Assembly (NCBI GenBank): GCA_027493405.1
Contig: JAOSKV010000001.1
Coordinates: 195,844-259,843, forward strand
DNA: 64,000 bases
Direction of reading: 5' to 3'
Source of the DNA: FEB-22 sp003105195
Lineage (GTDB): Bacteria; Pseudomonadota; Alphaproteobacteria; Rhizobiales; Xanthobacteraceae
Shown: one piece after another, positions 37,289-48,297 of the stretch
Position numbering within the stretch: position 1 is the first letter of the stretch
How the letters are laid out: every line of letters begins with the position of its first letter
Translations under genes and position numbers: made by a program
The notes under the pieces: generated by a model
The model's input: the letters and a program-made list of their open reading frames with translations, nothing else
Databases searched by the model: none
What the model was told of the DNA's origin: nothing

Positions 37289-37447
37289 CGTCGTCCCGGG
37301 CGAGCGGCACCGATCTCGCTTGCGCGAGGTCGACACCAGGAAATGCCCGGGTCGGCAACAGCCGACCTGGGGGCCGCGCGACCCGGGATCCCTGGCCCCG
37401 GTACGTGATGATGGATCCCGGCGCTCGCTGCGTGCGGCCGGGATGAC
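37289..37447. repeat. REP-like palindromic repeats inside the suf operon
   Basis: Between sufB and sufC lie CGTCGTCCCGGGCGAGCG (37289-37306), a CCCGGGTCGG...CCGACCTGGGGG inverted pair (about 37346-37372), and ATGGATCCCGGCG...CGGCCGGGATGAC (37411-37447). The same sequence words occur at 49319-49432 and 41690-41714. The copies are short, imperfect and non-coding, as expected of REP/RIME-type elements. Confidence 0.6.
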
Positions 37448-37477
37448 CGCAGAGAGACTGGAAGGATTGGACCGCAA

Positions 37478-38232
<755 letters not shown>

Positions 38233-38233
<1 letters not shown>

Positions 38234-39570
38234 TGGCGGCCGATCTCGCCATCGTCCGCTCGCCCGCCGAGGAGGCGCTGCTCGCGCGCTATCCGGCCTT
38301 CCGGGCCCGGCAGGCCCATTGGGGCGGGCCGTCGGTCGCGCGCCAGCGCGAGGAGGCCTTCGACGCGCTCAAGGCGCGCGGCCTGCCGAACCGGCGCGTC
38401 GAGGACTGGAAATACACCGACCTGCGCGCGCTGATGCGCGAGGCGCCGGAACCCTTCGAGAGTCACACCCGCGAGCTGTCAGTCGCAGCCGAGGCGATGC
38501 GGCCGGTGATCGCTCTTGCCGAGGCGAAGCGTATCCTCTTCGTCAACGGCCGGAGCGTCTTCACCGGCCGCGCCGACCCGGCGCGGGACGGCTTCGAATA
38601 CGCCAGCCTGCTCGCCGGCGCCGAGCCGGCGCCGAGCCTCGCCGCGGCGCTCGCCCGCGAGCGGCCCTATGCCGACAATGCGGCGGTCGCCCTCAACACG
38701 GCCTTCATGGCGGACACGGTCCTGTTGCGCGTGCCGGCCGGTACCAAGGTGGCGCAGCCGCTGCACCTCGCGTTCCGCGAGCTCGGCGAGGCGCCGTTCT
38801 CGACCTATCCGCGCGTGCTGGTCGTGCTCGAGGAGGGGGCCGAGCTGACCCTGGTCGAGACCCATGACGGCCCGGACGGCGTCGCCTACCAGACCGCCGG
38901 CCTGGTCGAGTTCGAGATCGCCGACGGCGCGCGTCTCGACCATGTCTGCGTCAACGCCCACGGCGATGCCGCGCTCAATCTCTGGACCTTCGGCGTGCGC
39001 CTCGGCCGTGCCGCGACCATCGCCAGCCTGGCGATGACCTTCGGCGCGGCGGTGACGCGCCAGCAGTTCTTCGTCACCCAGGCGGGACCCGACGCCCGCA
39101 TCGACCTGCGCGGCGCCACCATGCTGCGCGGCAGCCAGCACTGCGACTCCACCTTGGTGGTGGACCACGCGCTGCCCGGCGGGGTCAGCCGCGAGACCTT
39201 CAAGACCGTGCTCGACGACACGGCGCGCGGCGTGTTCCAGGGCAAGATCGTCGTGCGCCAGCACGCCCAGAAGACCGACGGCAGGATGGCCTCCCACGCC
39301 CTGCTGCTGTCCGAGGACGCCGAGGCCGACAACAAGCCCGAGCTCGAGATCTTCGCCGACGACGTCCAGTGCGGCCACGGCGCGACCTCGGGCGCGCTCG
39401 ATCGCGAGCTCCTGTTCTATCTCAAGGCGCGCGGCATCCCGGCCAAGGAGGCCGAGGCGCTGCTGATCCAGGCCTTCCTCGGCGAAGCCGTGGAAGGCGT
39501 CGCCCACGAGGGGTTGCGCGAGGCGCTGATGGCGCCGGTCGCCGCCTGGCTCGCCGCACGGAGCCGCTGA
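38233..39570 (+). CDS. sufD: Fe-S cluster assembly protein SufD
   Basis: 445 residues. SufD is a SufB paralogue: an N-terminal helical part with LPNRRVEDWKYTDLRALM, a right-handed parallel beta-helix core, and the C-terminal FADDVQCGHGATSGALDREL and LLFYLKARGIPAKEAEALLI, where the conserved histidine (CGHG) takes part in cluster formation at the SufB interface. The ATG at 38233 overlaps the sufC stop by one base; a GTG one codon upstream is also possible. It joins SufB and SufC in the cytoplasmic SufBC2D complex. Its last base is shared with the sufS start. Confidence 0.97.
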
Positions 39571-40811
39571 TGCACCCGGCCGTGACCAACGGGACCTACG
39601 ACGTCGCCCGCATCCGCGAGGATTTCCCGATCCTGGCGATGCAGGTCTACGGCAAGCCCCTGGTCTATCTCGACAACGCCGCCTCGGCGCAGAAGCCGAA
39701 GGCGGTGCTCGACCGGATGCAGCAGGCCTACACGTCCGAATACGCCAACGTGCATCGCGGCCTTCATTACCTCGCCAATGCCGCGACCGAGGGCTACGAG
39801 GGCGCGCGCGAGAAGGTGCGGGCGTTCCTCAATGCCGAGCGCGCCGAGGAGATCGTCTTCACGCGCAACGTCACCGAGGCGATCAACCTGGTCGCGAGCT
39901 CGTTCGGGGCCGAGCGCATCCAGCCCGGCGACGAGATCGTGCTCTCGATCATGGAGCACCATTCCAACATCGTGCCCTGGCACTTCCTGCGCGAGCGGCA
40001 GGGCGCGGTGATCAAATGGGCGCCGGTCGACGAGGACGGCAATTTCCTCCTCGACGAGTTCGAGAAGCTCCTGACCGAGCGCACCCGCATGGTCGCGATC
40101 ACCCAGATGTCGAACGCGCTCGGCACCATCGTGCCGGTCAAGGAGGTGGTGCGGCTCGCCCATGCGCGCGGCATCCCCGTGCTGGTGGACGGCGCCCAGG
40201 CGGCCGTGCATCTCGACATCGACGTGCGCGACATCGGCTGCGACTTCTACGCCTTCACGGGCCACAAGCTCTACGGCCCGACCGGCATCGGCGTGCTCTA
40301 CGGCAGGTACGACCTGCTCGCCGCCATGCGCCCCTTCAACGGCGGCGGCGAGATGATCCGCGAGGTGTTCCAGGACCGCGTCACCTACGGCGAGCCGCCG
40401 CATCGCTTCGAGGCCGGCACGCCGCCGATCGTGCAGGCGATCGGGCTCGGGGCGGCGATCGATTACGTCAACTCGATCGGCAAGGCCCGCATCCGCGCCC
40501 ACGAGGATGCGCTCGTCAAGTACGCCCACCAGCGGCTGCGCGAGATCAACTCCCTGCGCATCATCGGCACGGCGCGCGAGAAGGGCGCGCTCGTCTCCTT
40601 CGAGCTGAAGAACGCCCATCCGCACGACGTCGCCACCGTCATCGACCGCACCGGCGTGGCGGTGCGCGCCGGCACCCATTGCGCCATGCCGCTGCTCGCC
40701 CGCTACGGGGTGACCGCGACCTGCCGCGCCTCCTTCGCGATGTACAATACCCCCTCGGAGGTCGACCGCCTCGCCGAGGCCCTGATCAAGGCACAGGACA
40801 TGTTCGCATGA
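39570..40811 (+). CDS. sufS: Cysteine desulfurase SufS
   Basis: 413 residues, a group II desulfurase. Marks: PLVYLDNAASAQKPKAVLDR, ANVHRGLHYLAN, VFTRNVTEAINLV, IMEHHSNIVPWH, the PLP lysine K233 in FTGHKLYGPTG, and the catalytic cysteine C371 in RAGTHCAMPLLARYG. SufS normally passes sulfur to a SufE or SufU partner, neither of which is in the window. The start ATG shares its A with the sufD TGA; an in-frame upstream ATG at 39369 would add 67 codons overlapping sufD and is rejected. The 4-base overlap with sufT shows translational coupling. Confidence 0.96.
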   Translation: MHPAVTNGTYDVARIREDFPILAMQVYGKPLVYLDNAASAQKPKAVLDRMQQAYTSEYANVHRGLHYLANAATEGYEGAREKVRAFLNAERAEEIVFTRNVTEAINLVASSFGAERIQPGDEIVLSIMEHHSNIVPWHFLRERQGAVIKWAPVDEDGNFLLDEFEKLLTERTRMVAITQMSNALGTIVPVKEVVRLAHARGIPVLVDGAQAAVHLDIDVRDIGCDFYAFTGHKLYGPTGIGVLYGRYDLLAAMRPFNGGGEMIREVFQDRVTYGEPPHRFEAGTPPIVQAIGLGAAIDYVNSIGKARIRAHEDALVKYAHQRLREINSLRIIGTAREKGALVSFELKNAHPHDVATVIDRTGVAVRAGTHCAMPLLARYGVTATCRASFAMYNTPSEVDRLAEALIKAQDMFA

Positions 40812-41194
40812 CCGAGGAGACGAGAGATCCGATCGCGGCGCCCGCGGCCGCCTCCGTCGCGGCCGGCCCGGCGCTGCCCGCCGACGAGATCGCGCGCCTG
40901 ACCGACGACATCGTCGCGGCGCTCAAGACCGTTTACGACCCGGAGATCCCGGCCGACATCTACGAGCTCGGCCTGATCTACCGGGTCGACATCGCCGACG
41001 ACCGCGCCATCACCGTGGACATGACCTTGACCACGCCGAACTGCCCCTCGGCCCAGGAGCTGCCCATCATGGTCGAGAACGCGGTCGCGAGCGTGCCCGG
41101 CGTCGGGCCCGTGACCGTCAACGTGGTCTGGGATCCGCCCTGGGACCAGAGCCGCATGACGGACGAGGCCAGGGTCGTGCTCAACATGTGGTGA
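40808..41194 (+). CDS. sufT: SufT-type Fe-S maturation factor (DUF59/MIP18 family)
   Basis: 128 residues. After a 30-residue Ala/Pro-rich tail the DUF59 fold appears: ALKTVYDPEIPADIYELGLI, RAITVDMTLTTPNCPSAQEL and VNVVWDPPWDQSRMTDEARV. The DPE motif and the cysteine in PNCPSAQ are conserved in SufT, which helps mature Fe-S proteins under high demand. It starts within the sufS stop (ATGA). A spacer of 114 bases to sufA follows. Its longer N-terminus compared with the usual 100-residue forms has no evident function. Confidence 0.93.
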   Translation: MTEETRDPIAAPAAASVAAGPALPADEIARLTDDIVAALKTVYDPEIPADIYELGLIYRVDIADDRAITVDMTLTTPNCPSAQELPIMVENAVASVPGVGPVTVNVVWDPPWDQSRMTDEARVVLNMW

Positions 41195-41308
41195 GGTTGC
41201 GCGGCGGCCGGGAAACCCCAAATACACGGTCGGCGCGAGTCTGATATTGCTGGAGCCTGAATGTCCCGGCCGGACCCCCGTCCGCCGCGACGCGAGGAGA
41301 CGAGATCC

Positions 41309-41689
41309 ATGGCCAGCCCCCGGCCGAGACCCCAGGTGATGCGTCTGTCCGATGCCGCGGCCGCGCGCATCAAGGCGATCATGGCCAGTACCGAGCGGCC
41401 CTTCGTCGGCGTGCGCGTCGGCGTCAGGAACGGCGGCTGCGCCGGCATGTCCTACACCATGGAATATGCCGAGGAGGTGCGGCCGCACGACGAGGTGGTC
41501 GAGGACAAGGGCGTCAAGATCCTGATCGACCCGAAGGCGGTGCTGTTCCTGCTCGGCACCGAGATGGACTACAAGACCGAGAAGCTCGCGGCCCAGTTCG
41601 TGTTCAACAACCCGAACCAGACCTCTGCCTGCGGCTGCGGCGAGTCCGTGCAGCTGACCCCGGCGGCCGATCCGGCGGCGGCGCCGTAG
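41309..41689 (+). CDS. sufA: A-type Fe-S carrier SufA/ErpA-like protein
   Basis: 126 residues from MASPRPRPQVMRLSDAAAAR. The three cluster-binding cysteines of A-type carriers are in RNGGCAGMSY and SACGCGESV. A-type proteins carry 2Fe-2S or 4Fe-4S clusters from the scaffold to target enzymes. ATG 41261 would add 16 residues and has its own GGAG; 41309 is preferred because the family starts a few residues before RPQVMRL and a GAGGAG lies upstream. It is the last suf gene; a CCCGGG palindrome follows. Confidence 0.94.
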   Translation: MASPRPRPQVMRLSDAAAARIKAIMASTERPFVGVRVGVRNGGCAGMSYTMEYAEEVRPHDEVVEDKGVKILIDPKAVLFLLGTEMDYKTEKLAAQFVFNNPNQTSACGCGESVQLTPAADPAAAP

Positions 41690-41714
41690 CCCCGGGCGAG
41701 CGAGGCGACCCGGG
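41690..41714 (+). terminator. CCCGGG palindrome after sufA
   Basis: CCCGGG at 41691-41696 and CCCGGG at 41709-41714 can pair across a 12-base loop. The left arm plus GAGCG is the same word found at 37295-37306. It starts right after the sufA stop, so it may end the suf transcript, but it could equally be another copy of the repeat family. Confidence 0.4.
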
Positions 41715-41775
41715 ACGTCGCTCCGGCCCATGCGGGTGACGCCCGGCGCGGCGGGCGATCTGGTACGCTGCCCCC

Positions 41776-42156
41776 ATGTCTCCCGACGACCTCCGGCAGC
41801 TGTTCTCCGGCTTCGGGCCCGTCACGGTGCGCCGCATGTTCGGCGGCGCCGGCATCTTCCGCGACGGCCTGATGTTCGGCCTGGTGAGCCGCGGCACCGT
41901 CTACCTCAAGGCCGACGCGCAGACCTTCGCGGATTTCGCGCGCGAGGGCTGCGGTCCCTTCGCCTACGCCACGAAGCATGGCGAGCGCACCATCGCGTCG
42001 TTCCGGCGGCTGCCGGACCGGCTCTACGACGACGCGGAGGAACTGTCCGGCTGGGCCGCGGCGGCGTTCGCTGCCGCGCAGCGCGCCGGCGTGCGGAGGG
42101 TTACGCGACCTTCGAGGCCGCGTCGTCGGTCATCTCGGGATCGGTCTCGCAGATGA
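41776..42156 (+). CDS. TfoX N-terminal domain protein
   Basis: 126 residues starting MSPDDLRQLFSGFGPVTVRR. The TfoX_N fold is seen in RRMFGGAGIFRDGLMFGLVS and GTVYLKADAQTFADFAREGC, followed by FAYATKHGERTIASFRRLPD. In Haemophilus and Vibrio TfoX regulates competence, but stand-alone TfoX_N proteins are widespread and of unknown role, so competence is not implied. The last 18 residues (Arg-rich) overlap the end of the convergent diguanylate cyclase gene by 56 bases, which is unusual; the conserved part ends before the overlap. Confidence 0.85.
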   Translation: MSPDDLRQLFSGFGPVTVRRMFGGAGIFRDGLMFGLVSRGTVYLKADAQTFADFAREGCGPFAYATKHGERTIASFRRLPDRLYDDAEELSGWAAAAFAAAQRAGVRRVTRPSRPRRRSSRDRSRR

Positions 42157-43168
42157 CGCGGTTGCGGCCGTTGCGCTTGGCCGCGTAGAGGCAGGCGTCG
42201 GCGCGCTCGATCAGCGACTGCGCGGATTCGCCCCGGTGGTAGTGCGCGACCCCGATCGAGATCGTGACGCGGCCGAGATGCTCGCCGGTGGAGCGCTTCA
42301 TCAGCTCCTTGGTCATCACGGCGCGGCGGATGTGGTCGGCGACCGTGATCGCCTGGCGCAGCGCCGTCGTCGGCAGGATGATGGCGAACTCCTCGCCGCC
42401 GTAGCGCGAGGCGATGTCCTGGCCCTTCACGTTCTGCTTCATCGACAGCGCCACCAGGCGGAGCACCTGGTCGCCGGTGAGGTGGCCGAAGGTGTCGTTG
42501 AACTTCTTGAAGTGGTCGATGTCGCTGAGCATCAGCGAGAGCGGCTCGCCCGAGGCCGCGGACTCGGCGATCATCTTCTCCAGCGCCTGGTCGAAATACT
42601 TGCGGTTGGCGAGCGAGGTCAGCGGATCCGTGAGGCTCTCGTGGCGGACCGCCTCCAGGTTCTCCTGGAGCTGGTTGATCTCCTGCTTCGAGGCCTTGAG
42701 GCTCGCCTCGAGCTTGTGGTTCGACTGCTCCATCACCTTGGTGGTGCGCACCAGGGTCTCGATGATCGTGCGCAGGCTGTCGCGGTCCTTCGCCGCGCCG
42801 AGCTGCTGCGTCACGTCGGCGAGGTTCTCGGTATAGCTCGACGCCTCGCCGACCGCGGCGTCGATCTTCGACATGACCTGCTCGATCTCGCCCAGCACCT
42901 GCGTGCCGACCGTGTCGATCCGGTCGGTGAGCCGCGTCGGCGAGAGGAAGGTCTCGTAGATCTGGTCGACGTCGGCGCCGGCGAGCGCGCCCTTGACGGC
43001 GAGGGCCTCGTTGATGGTCTGGTTCAGCGCCGGATTGTAGCCCGTCGCGTAGGTGTACCAGACCTCGTAGTTGCGAGGGGTGGCGGGCTGGCGCAGCGCC
43101 TTGATCTGTCCAAGAGCGATCTCCGCGAACGCCAATGTGCGTTCGTGCTCGTCGCTGTCAGCGGTCAT
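42101..43168 (-). CDS. Diguanylate cyclase (GGDEF domain), cytoplasmic
   Basis: 355 residues from ATG 43168 (MTADSDEHERTLAFAEIALG). A helical N-terminal region (about 15-170) has QPATPRNYEVWYTYATGYNP, a pattern shared by soluble alphaproteobacterial cyclases, then a coiled coil (LKASKQEINQLQENLEAVRH). The GGDEF domain starts LTDPLTSLANRKYF and carries the active GGEEF motif at 257-261 with SLMLSDIDHFKKFNDTFGH. No inhibitory RxxD immediately before GGEEF is seen (IASRYGGEEF). It makes c-di-GMP; its signal is unknown. No membrane segment is visible. Confidence 0.94.
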   Translation of the reverse strand: MTADSDEHERTLAFAEIALGQIKALRQPATPRNYEVWYTYATGYNPALNQTINEALAVKGALAGADVDQIYETFLSPTRLTDRIDTVGTQVLGEIEQVMSKIDAAVGEASSYTENLADVTQQLGAAKDRDSLRTIIETLVRTTKVMEQSNHKLEASLKASKQEINQLQENLEAVRHESLTDPLTSLANRKYFDQALEKMIAESAASGEPLSLMLSDIDHFKKFNDTFGHLTGDQVLRLVALSMKQNVKGQDIASRYGGEEFAIILPTTALRQAITVADHIRRAVMTKELMKRSTGEHLGRVTISIGVAHYHRGESAQSLIERADACLYAAKRNGRNRVICETDPEMTDDAASKVA

Positions 43169-43421
43169 CGTCGTGCTCCGCTCGCAGGCGAATGCGGACC
43201 TGCGGCCCACCCCGGAAGTCCTTCGCGGACCCTATGGGATAGGGATAAACGCGGAGTAAACGTCTGCGGCAGCGGCACGTTAAGTCGGAATAATCCGGCG
43301 CGTCCGGGCACATCGCCGCATCGGCGACGGATTGATGCGTCCGCGGGTCGAGATGCCTTCCGCGCCGCAAACGTGCGTCGCGCGTTCCGATCGCGACGCG
43401 CAGCCCGGCCTGGATGGCGCG

Positions 43422-44762
<1,341 letters not shown>

Positions 44763-44889
44763 ACAACCTCGATATCGTGACCGCCCGGGGCTCAACGCCG
44801 CGCCGGACAGGGAACGACGGTGTTAATCCGCGATCTCTTGCTGCGCGGGAAAGGACGGTCGAATCCCTTGATCTGACCGTTCGCAGGGG

Positions 44890-44917
44890 AACATAGTGCA
44901 CCGAGCCGCAAAGTCAA
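44890..44917 (-). promoter_or_regulatory. Candidate promoter of the DEAD-box helicase gene
   Basis: On the minus strand TTGACT (44917-44912) and TATGTT (44895-44890) are 16 bases apart. Transcription would start near 44883, giving a leader of about 120 bases before the ATG at 44762. Long leaders are common for cold-responsive helicases, but no specific element was identified. Confidence 0.45.
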
Positions 44918-44986
44918 TCCTGCTGCAGTGCAATAAGTCAAAACACAGCCTAAATATTTTCTTTCCGCCCGTCACGGAGCCGTCGC

Positions 44987-45688
44987 ATGTCCGCGCCACT
45001 ACCCATGGTCCTCGTGCCGGGCCTGAACTGCTCGCCGCGCCTCTATGCGGAACAGATCCCGGCGCTCTGGCGCTTCGGGCCCGTGACGGTCGCCGACCAT
45101 ACCCGGCACAAGACCATGGCGGGGATCGCCCGGCACATCCTCGCGGCGGCCCCCGCGCGCTTCGCCCTGGTGGGCCTCTCCATGGGCGGCTACATCGCCT
45201 TCGAGATCCTGCGCCAGGCGCCCGAGCGGGTCGCGCGGCTCGCGCTCCTCGACACCGGCTCGCGCGCCGACACGCCGGAGCAGACCGAGCGTCGCAAGCG
45301 CCTGATCGCGCTCGCCCAATCGGGCCGGTTCGGGGAGGTGAACGACGTGCTCTGGCCGGTGCTCGTGCACCGCTCCCGCCGCCGCGATGCCGCGCTGCGC
45401 CGCGTGGTCGACGCCATGGCGCAGGATGTCGGCCCGGACGCCTTCGTGCGCCAGCAGGCCGCGCTGATGCGGCGTCCCGACTCGCGCCCCGGTTTCGCCG
45501 CCATCCGCTGTCCGACTGTCGTCATGGTGGGCGAGGGCGACGAGCTGACCCCGCCCGCACTGTCCGAGGAGATCGCCGCCGGCATCGCGGGGGCCCGGCT
45601 CGTGACCATTGCGGACTGCGGACACCTGTCGACGCTCGAGCGGCCCGAGCCCGTCAACCGCGCGCTGGCGGACTGGATGGAAATGTAG
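44987..45688 (+). CDS. Alpha/beta-fold hydrolase
   Basis: 233 residues. Hydrolase marks: MVLVPGLNCSPRLYAEQIPA, the nucleophile elbow LVGLSMGGYIAFEI (serine), the acid in VMVGEGDELTPPA and the histidine in ADCGHLSTLERPE. It lacks a signal peptide, so it is cytoplasmic. It resembles MhpC/3-oxoadipate enol-lactonase-like esterases, but without pathway neighbours no substrate can be named. It diverges from the helicase and precedes the transsulfuration genes by 51 bases. Confidence 0.88.
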   Translation: MSAPLPMVLVPGLNCSPRLYAEQIPALWRFGPVTVADHTRHKTMAGIARHILAAAPARFALVGLSMGGYIAFEILRQAPERVARLALLDTGSRADTPEQTERRKRLIALAQSGRFGEVNDVLWPVLVHRSRRRDAALRRVVDAMAQDVGPDAFVRQQAALMRRPDSRPGFAAIRCPTVVMVGEGDELTPPALSEEIAAGIAGARLVTIADCGHLSTLERPEPVNRALADWMEM

Positions 45689-45739
45689 CGCACGCCCGCC
45701 GCGCGCGATCCGGCGGGCGGCGCCTTTGGGGAGCAGCAC

Positions 45740-47101
45740 ATGGCCTCGGTTCTCGATCTCATCGGCGAGACGCCCCTGATCGAGGCGACCCGCCTCGACA
45801 CCGGCCCTTGCCGCCTGTTCCTCAAGCTCGAGAGCGCGAACCCGTCGGGCTCGATCAAGGACCGGCCGGCGCGCGCCATGATCGAGGCCGCCGAGGCGGA
45901 CGGGAGGCTCCGGGCGGGCGGCACCATCGTCGAGGCGACCGCGGGCAACACCGGCGTCGGCCTCGCGTTGGTCGGCGCCCGCAAGGGCTATCGCACCGTG
46001 CTCGTGGTCCCCGACAAGATGGCGCGCGAGAAGGTGCTGCATGCGCGCGCCATGGGCGCCGAGGTCGTCACCGCGCGCTCCGACGTCGGCAAGGGGCATC
46101 CCGACCACTACCAGGAGGTCGCCGACGCCATCACCCGCAAGACGCCCGGCGCCGTGTTCGTGAACCAGTTCGAGAACCCGGCCAATCCGGCGGCGCACGA
46201 GGCGACCACCGGCCCCGAGATCCTGCGCCAGATGGACGGCGACGTGGACGCCGTGGTGGTCGGCGTCGGCTCCGGCGGCACGCTCACGGGCATCGGCCGT
46301 TTCATGCAAGCGGCCTCCCCCAAGACCGCGATGCTGCTCGCCGATCCGGTCGGCTCGATCCTCGCGCCCTATGTCAAGACCGGGGTGATGGGGGAGGCCG
46401 GCAGCTGGGCCGTCGAGGGCATCGGCGAGGACTTCATCCCGGCCGTCTGCGACCTTTCGCTGGTGCGCGACGCCTTCGCGATCTCGGATCCCGACAGCTT
46501 CGCGGCCTCGCGCGAGCTCCTGCGCCAGGAGGGCGTGCTGGCCGGCTCGTCCTCCGGCACGCTGCTGGCGGCGGCGCTGCGCTATTGCCGGGCCCAGTCG
46601 GAGCCGAAGCGGGTCGTGAGCCTGGTCTGCGATTCCGGCGCCAAGTACCTCTCCAAGGTGTTCAACGACGCCTTCCTGGTGCAGGAGGGCTGGATCGGCG
46701 ACCGTCACGGCACCGTCGCCGACCTGGTCGTGAACCGCTTCGGAGAGGGCGGCGCCGTCACGGTCGGGCCCGACGACACGCTGCGCACCGTGTTCGCGCG
46801 CATGCGCACCGCCGACGTCTCGCAGCTCCCCGTGGTCGCGGACGGCCGCATCGCCGGCCTCGTCGACGAGAGCGACGTGCTCGCCGCGATCCTGCACGAG
46901 GGCACCGACAAGGGCTTCGCGCTGCCGGTCCGGGACGTGATGGTCACGCGCCTCGAGACCATCCCGGCCGACGCCCCGATCGCCGAGCTGGTGCCGCTGT
47001 TCCGCAAGGACTATGTCGCGATCGTGATGGAGGGCGAGCGCTTCCTCGGCCTCGCGACGCGCCTCGACCTGATCAACTATTTCCGGATCTCCCCGCGATG
47101 A
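45740..47101 (+). CDS. Cystathionine beta-synthase
   Basis: 453 residues. The PLP domain starts DLIGETPLIEATRL and has the lysine K40 in NPSGSIKDRPA, the phosphate loop GVGSGGTLTG and the TAGNTGVGLAL region. Two CBS (Bateman) repeats make up the C-terminus (about 325-450: FARMRTADVSQLPVVADGRI and DVMVTRLETIPADAPIAELV). The domain order is that of cystathionine beta-synthase, which joins serine and homocysteine in reverse transsulfuration. The stop overlaps the start of the next gene by four bases (ATGA). A cysteine synthase with a regulatory domain is the main alternative. Confidence 0.92.
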   Translation: MASVLDLIGETPLIEATRLDTGPCRLFLKLESANPSGSIKDRPARAMIEAAEADGRLRAGGTIVEATAGNTGVGLALVGARKGYRTVLVVPDKMAREKVLHARAMGAEVVTARSDVGKGHPDHYQEVADAITRKTPGAVFVNQFENPANPAAHEATTGPEILRQMDGDVDAVVVGVGSGGTLTGIGRFMQAASPKTAMLLADPVGSILAPYVKTGVMGEAGSWAVEGIGEDFIPAVCDLSLVRDAFAISDPDSFAASRELLRQEGVLAGSSSGTLLAAALRYCRAQSEPKRVVSLVCDSGAKYLSKVFNDAFLVQEGWIGDRHGTVADLVVNRFGEGGAVTVGPDDTLRTVFARMRTADVSQLPVVADGRIAGLVDESDVLAAILHEGTDKGFALPVRDVMVTRLETIPADAPIAELVPLFRKDYVAIVMEGERFLGLATRLDLINYFRISPR

Positions 47102-48273
47102 CCCGACCCAACATCCTGCGCTTCGCGACGCGCTGCGTGCACGGCGGCCAGGCGCCCGACCCGACCACCGGCGCCGTGATGATGCCGATCTACGCGACCT
47201 CGACCTACGTCCAGCAGAGCCCGGGCGTCCACAAGGGCTACGAGTACGCCCGCACCCAGAACCCGACCCGCATGGCCTTCGAGCGCTGCGTCGCCGACCT
47301 CGAAGGCGGCAGCGCCGGCTTCGCCTTCGCCTCCGGCCTCGCCGCCACCGCGACCGTGCTCGACGCCCTCCCGCACGGCTCGCACATCGTCGCGGCCGAC
47401 GATCTCTACGGCGGCACGCGCCGCCTGTTCGAGCGCGTGCGCAAGCTCTCGGCCGGGCTCGAGACCACCTATCTCGACCTCTCCGATCCGGCGGCGCTCG
47501 ACGGCGCGATCCGGCCGGGCACGCGGCTGATCTGGATCGAGACGCCGACCAATCCGCTGCTCAAGCTGATCGACCTCGAGCGCGTCGCCGAGATCGCGCG
47601 CCGGCGCGGAGTCTGGGCGGCCGCGGACAACACCTTCGCGAGCCCCTATATCCAGCGCCCGCTCGAGGCCGGCTTCGACCTCGTGGTGCATTCCACCACC
47701 AAGTATCTCAACGGCCATTCCGACATGGTCGGCGGCATCGCGGTGGTCGGCGGCAATGCCGAGCTCGGCGAGCGGCTCGCCTTCCTGCAGAACGCGGCCG
47801 GCGCCGTGCAGGGGCCGTTCGATTCCTTCCTGGCGCTGCGCGGCGTGAAGACGCTCGCGCTGCGCATGGAGCGCCAGAGCGCGTCGGCGCTGAAGATCGC
47901 GACCTGGCTCGAGAGCCATCCCAAGGTGCGCCGCGTGTTCTATCCGGGGCTCGCGAGCCATCCCCAGCACGCGCTGGCGCGCCGGCAGATGCGCGCCTTC
48001 GGCGGCATGATCTCGGTCGAGCTCGCCGGCGGCCTCGACGATGCGCGGCGCTTTCTCGAACGCTGCCACCTGTTCGCGCTCGCGGAAAGCCTCGGCGGGG
48101 TGGAGAGCCTGATCGAGCATCCCGCGCTGATGACCCATGCCTCGGTGCCCGCGGAGGTCCGCGCCGCGCTCGGCATCGGCGACGCGCTGGTCCGGCTCTC
48201 GGTCGGCATCGAGGACGCCGACGACCTCATCGCCGACCTCGACGGCGCGCTTTCGGCCGTCGGGCGCGGCTGA
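47098..48273 (+). CDS. Cystathionine gamma-lyase (Cys/Met metabolism PLP enzyme)
   Basis: 391 residues. Fold marks: FATRCVHGGQAPDPTTGAVM, YEYARTQNPTRMAFERCVA, ASGLAATATVLDAL, DDLYGGTRRLFERV, ETPTNPLLKLID and the PLP lysine K202 in VHSTTKYLNGHSDMVGG. The C-terminus has ESLGGVESLIEHPALMTHAS. The pairing with a cystathionine beta-synthase through a 4-base overlap points to gamma-lyase (cystathionine to cysteine, 2-oxobutyrate and ammonia). By sequence alone a gamma-synthase or methionine gamma-lyase would look alike. Together the pair turns homocysteine into cysteine, the sulfur source for the nearby desulfurases. Confidence 0.92.
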   Translation: MTRPNILRFATRCVHGGQAPDPTTGAVMMPIYATSTYVQQSPGVHKGYEYARTQNPTRMAFERCVADLEGGSAGFAFASGLAATATVLDALPHGSHIVAADDLYGGTRRLFERVRKLSAGLETTYLDLSDPAALDGAIRPGTRLIWIETPTNPLLKLIDLERVAEIARRRGVWAAADNTFASPYIQRPLEAGFDLVVHSTTKYLNGHSDMVGGIAVVGGNAELGERLAFLQNAAGAVQGPFDSFLALRGVKTLALRMERQSASALKIATWLESHPKVRRVFYPGLASHPQHALARRQMRAFGGMISVELAGGLDDARRFLERCHLFALAESLGGVESLIEHPALMTHASVPAEVRAALGIGDALVRLSVGIEDADDLIADLDGALSAVGRG

Positions 48274-48297
48274 GCCGCGACGCCCGGCGCCGCAGGG

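Noticed and set aside
39369..39569. 67-codon N-terminal extension of SufS
   Set aside because: It overlaps sufD in another frame, is Arg/Gly-rich and absent from the family.
41776..42156. Natural competence regulator TfoX
   Set aside because: Only the N-terminal domain is present and no competence genes are nearby.
43240..43300. CtrA site upstream of the diguanylate cyclase gene
   Set aside because: TTAAGTCGGAATAATC has more than one mismatch to the consensus in either orientation.
44896..48273. A 1125-codon frame that fuses upstream sequence to cystathionine gamma-lyase
   Set aside because: The part before 47098 is out of frame with the esterase and CBS genes; the ATGA overlap is the real CGL start.
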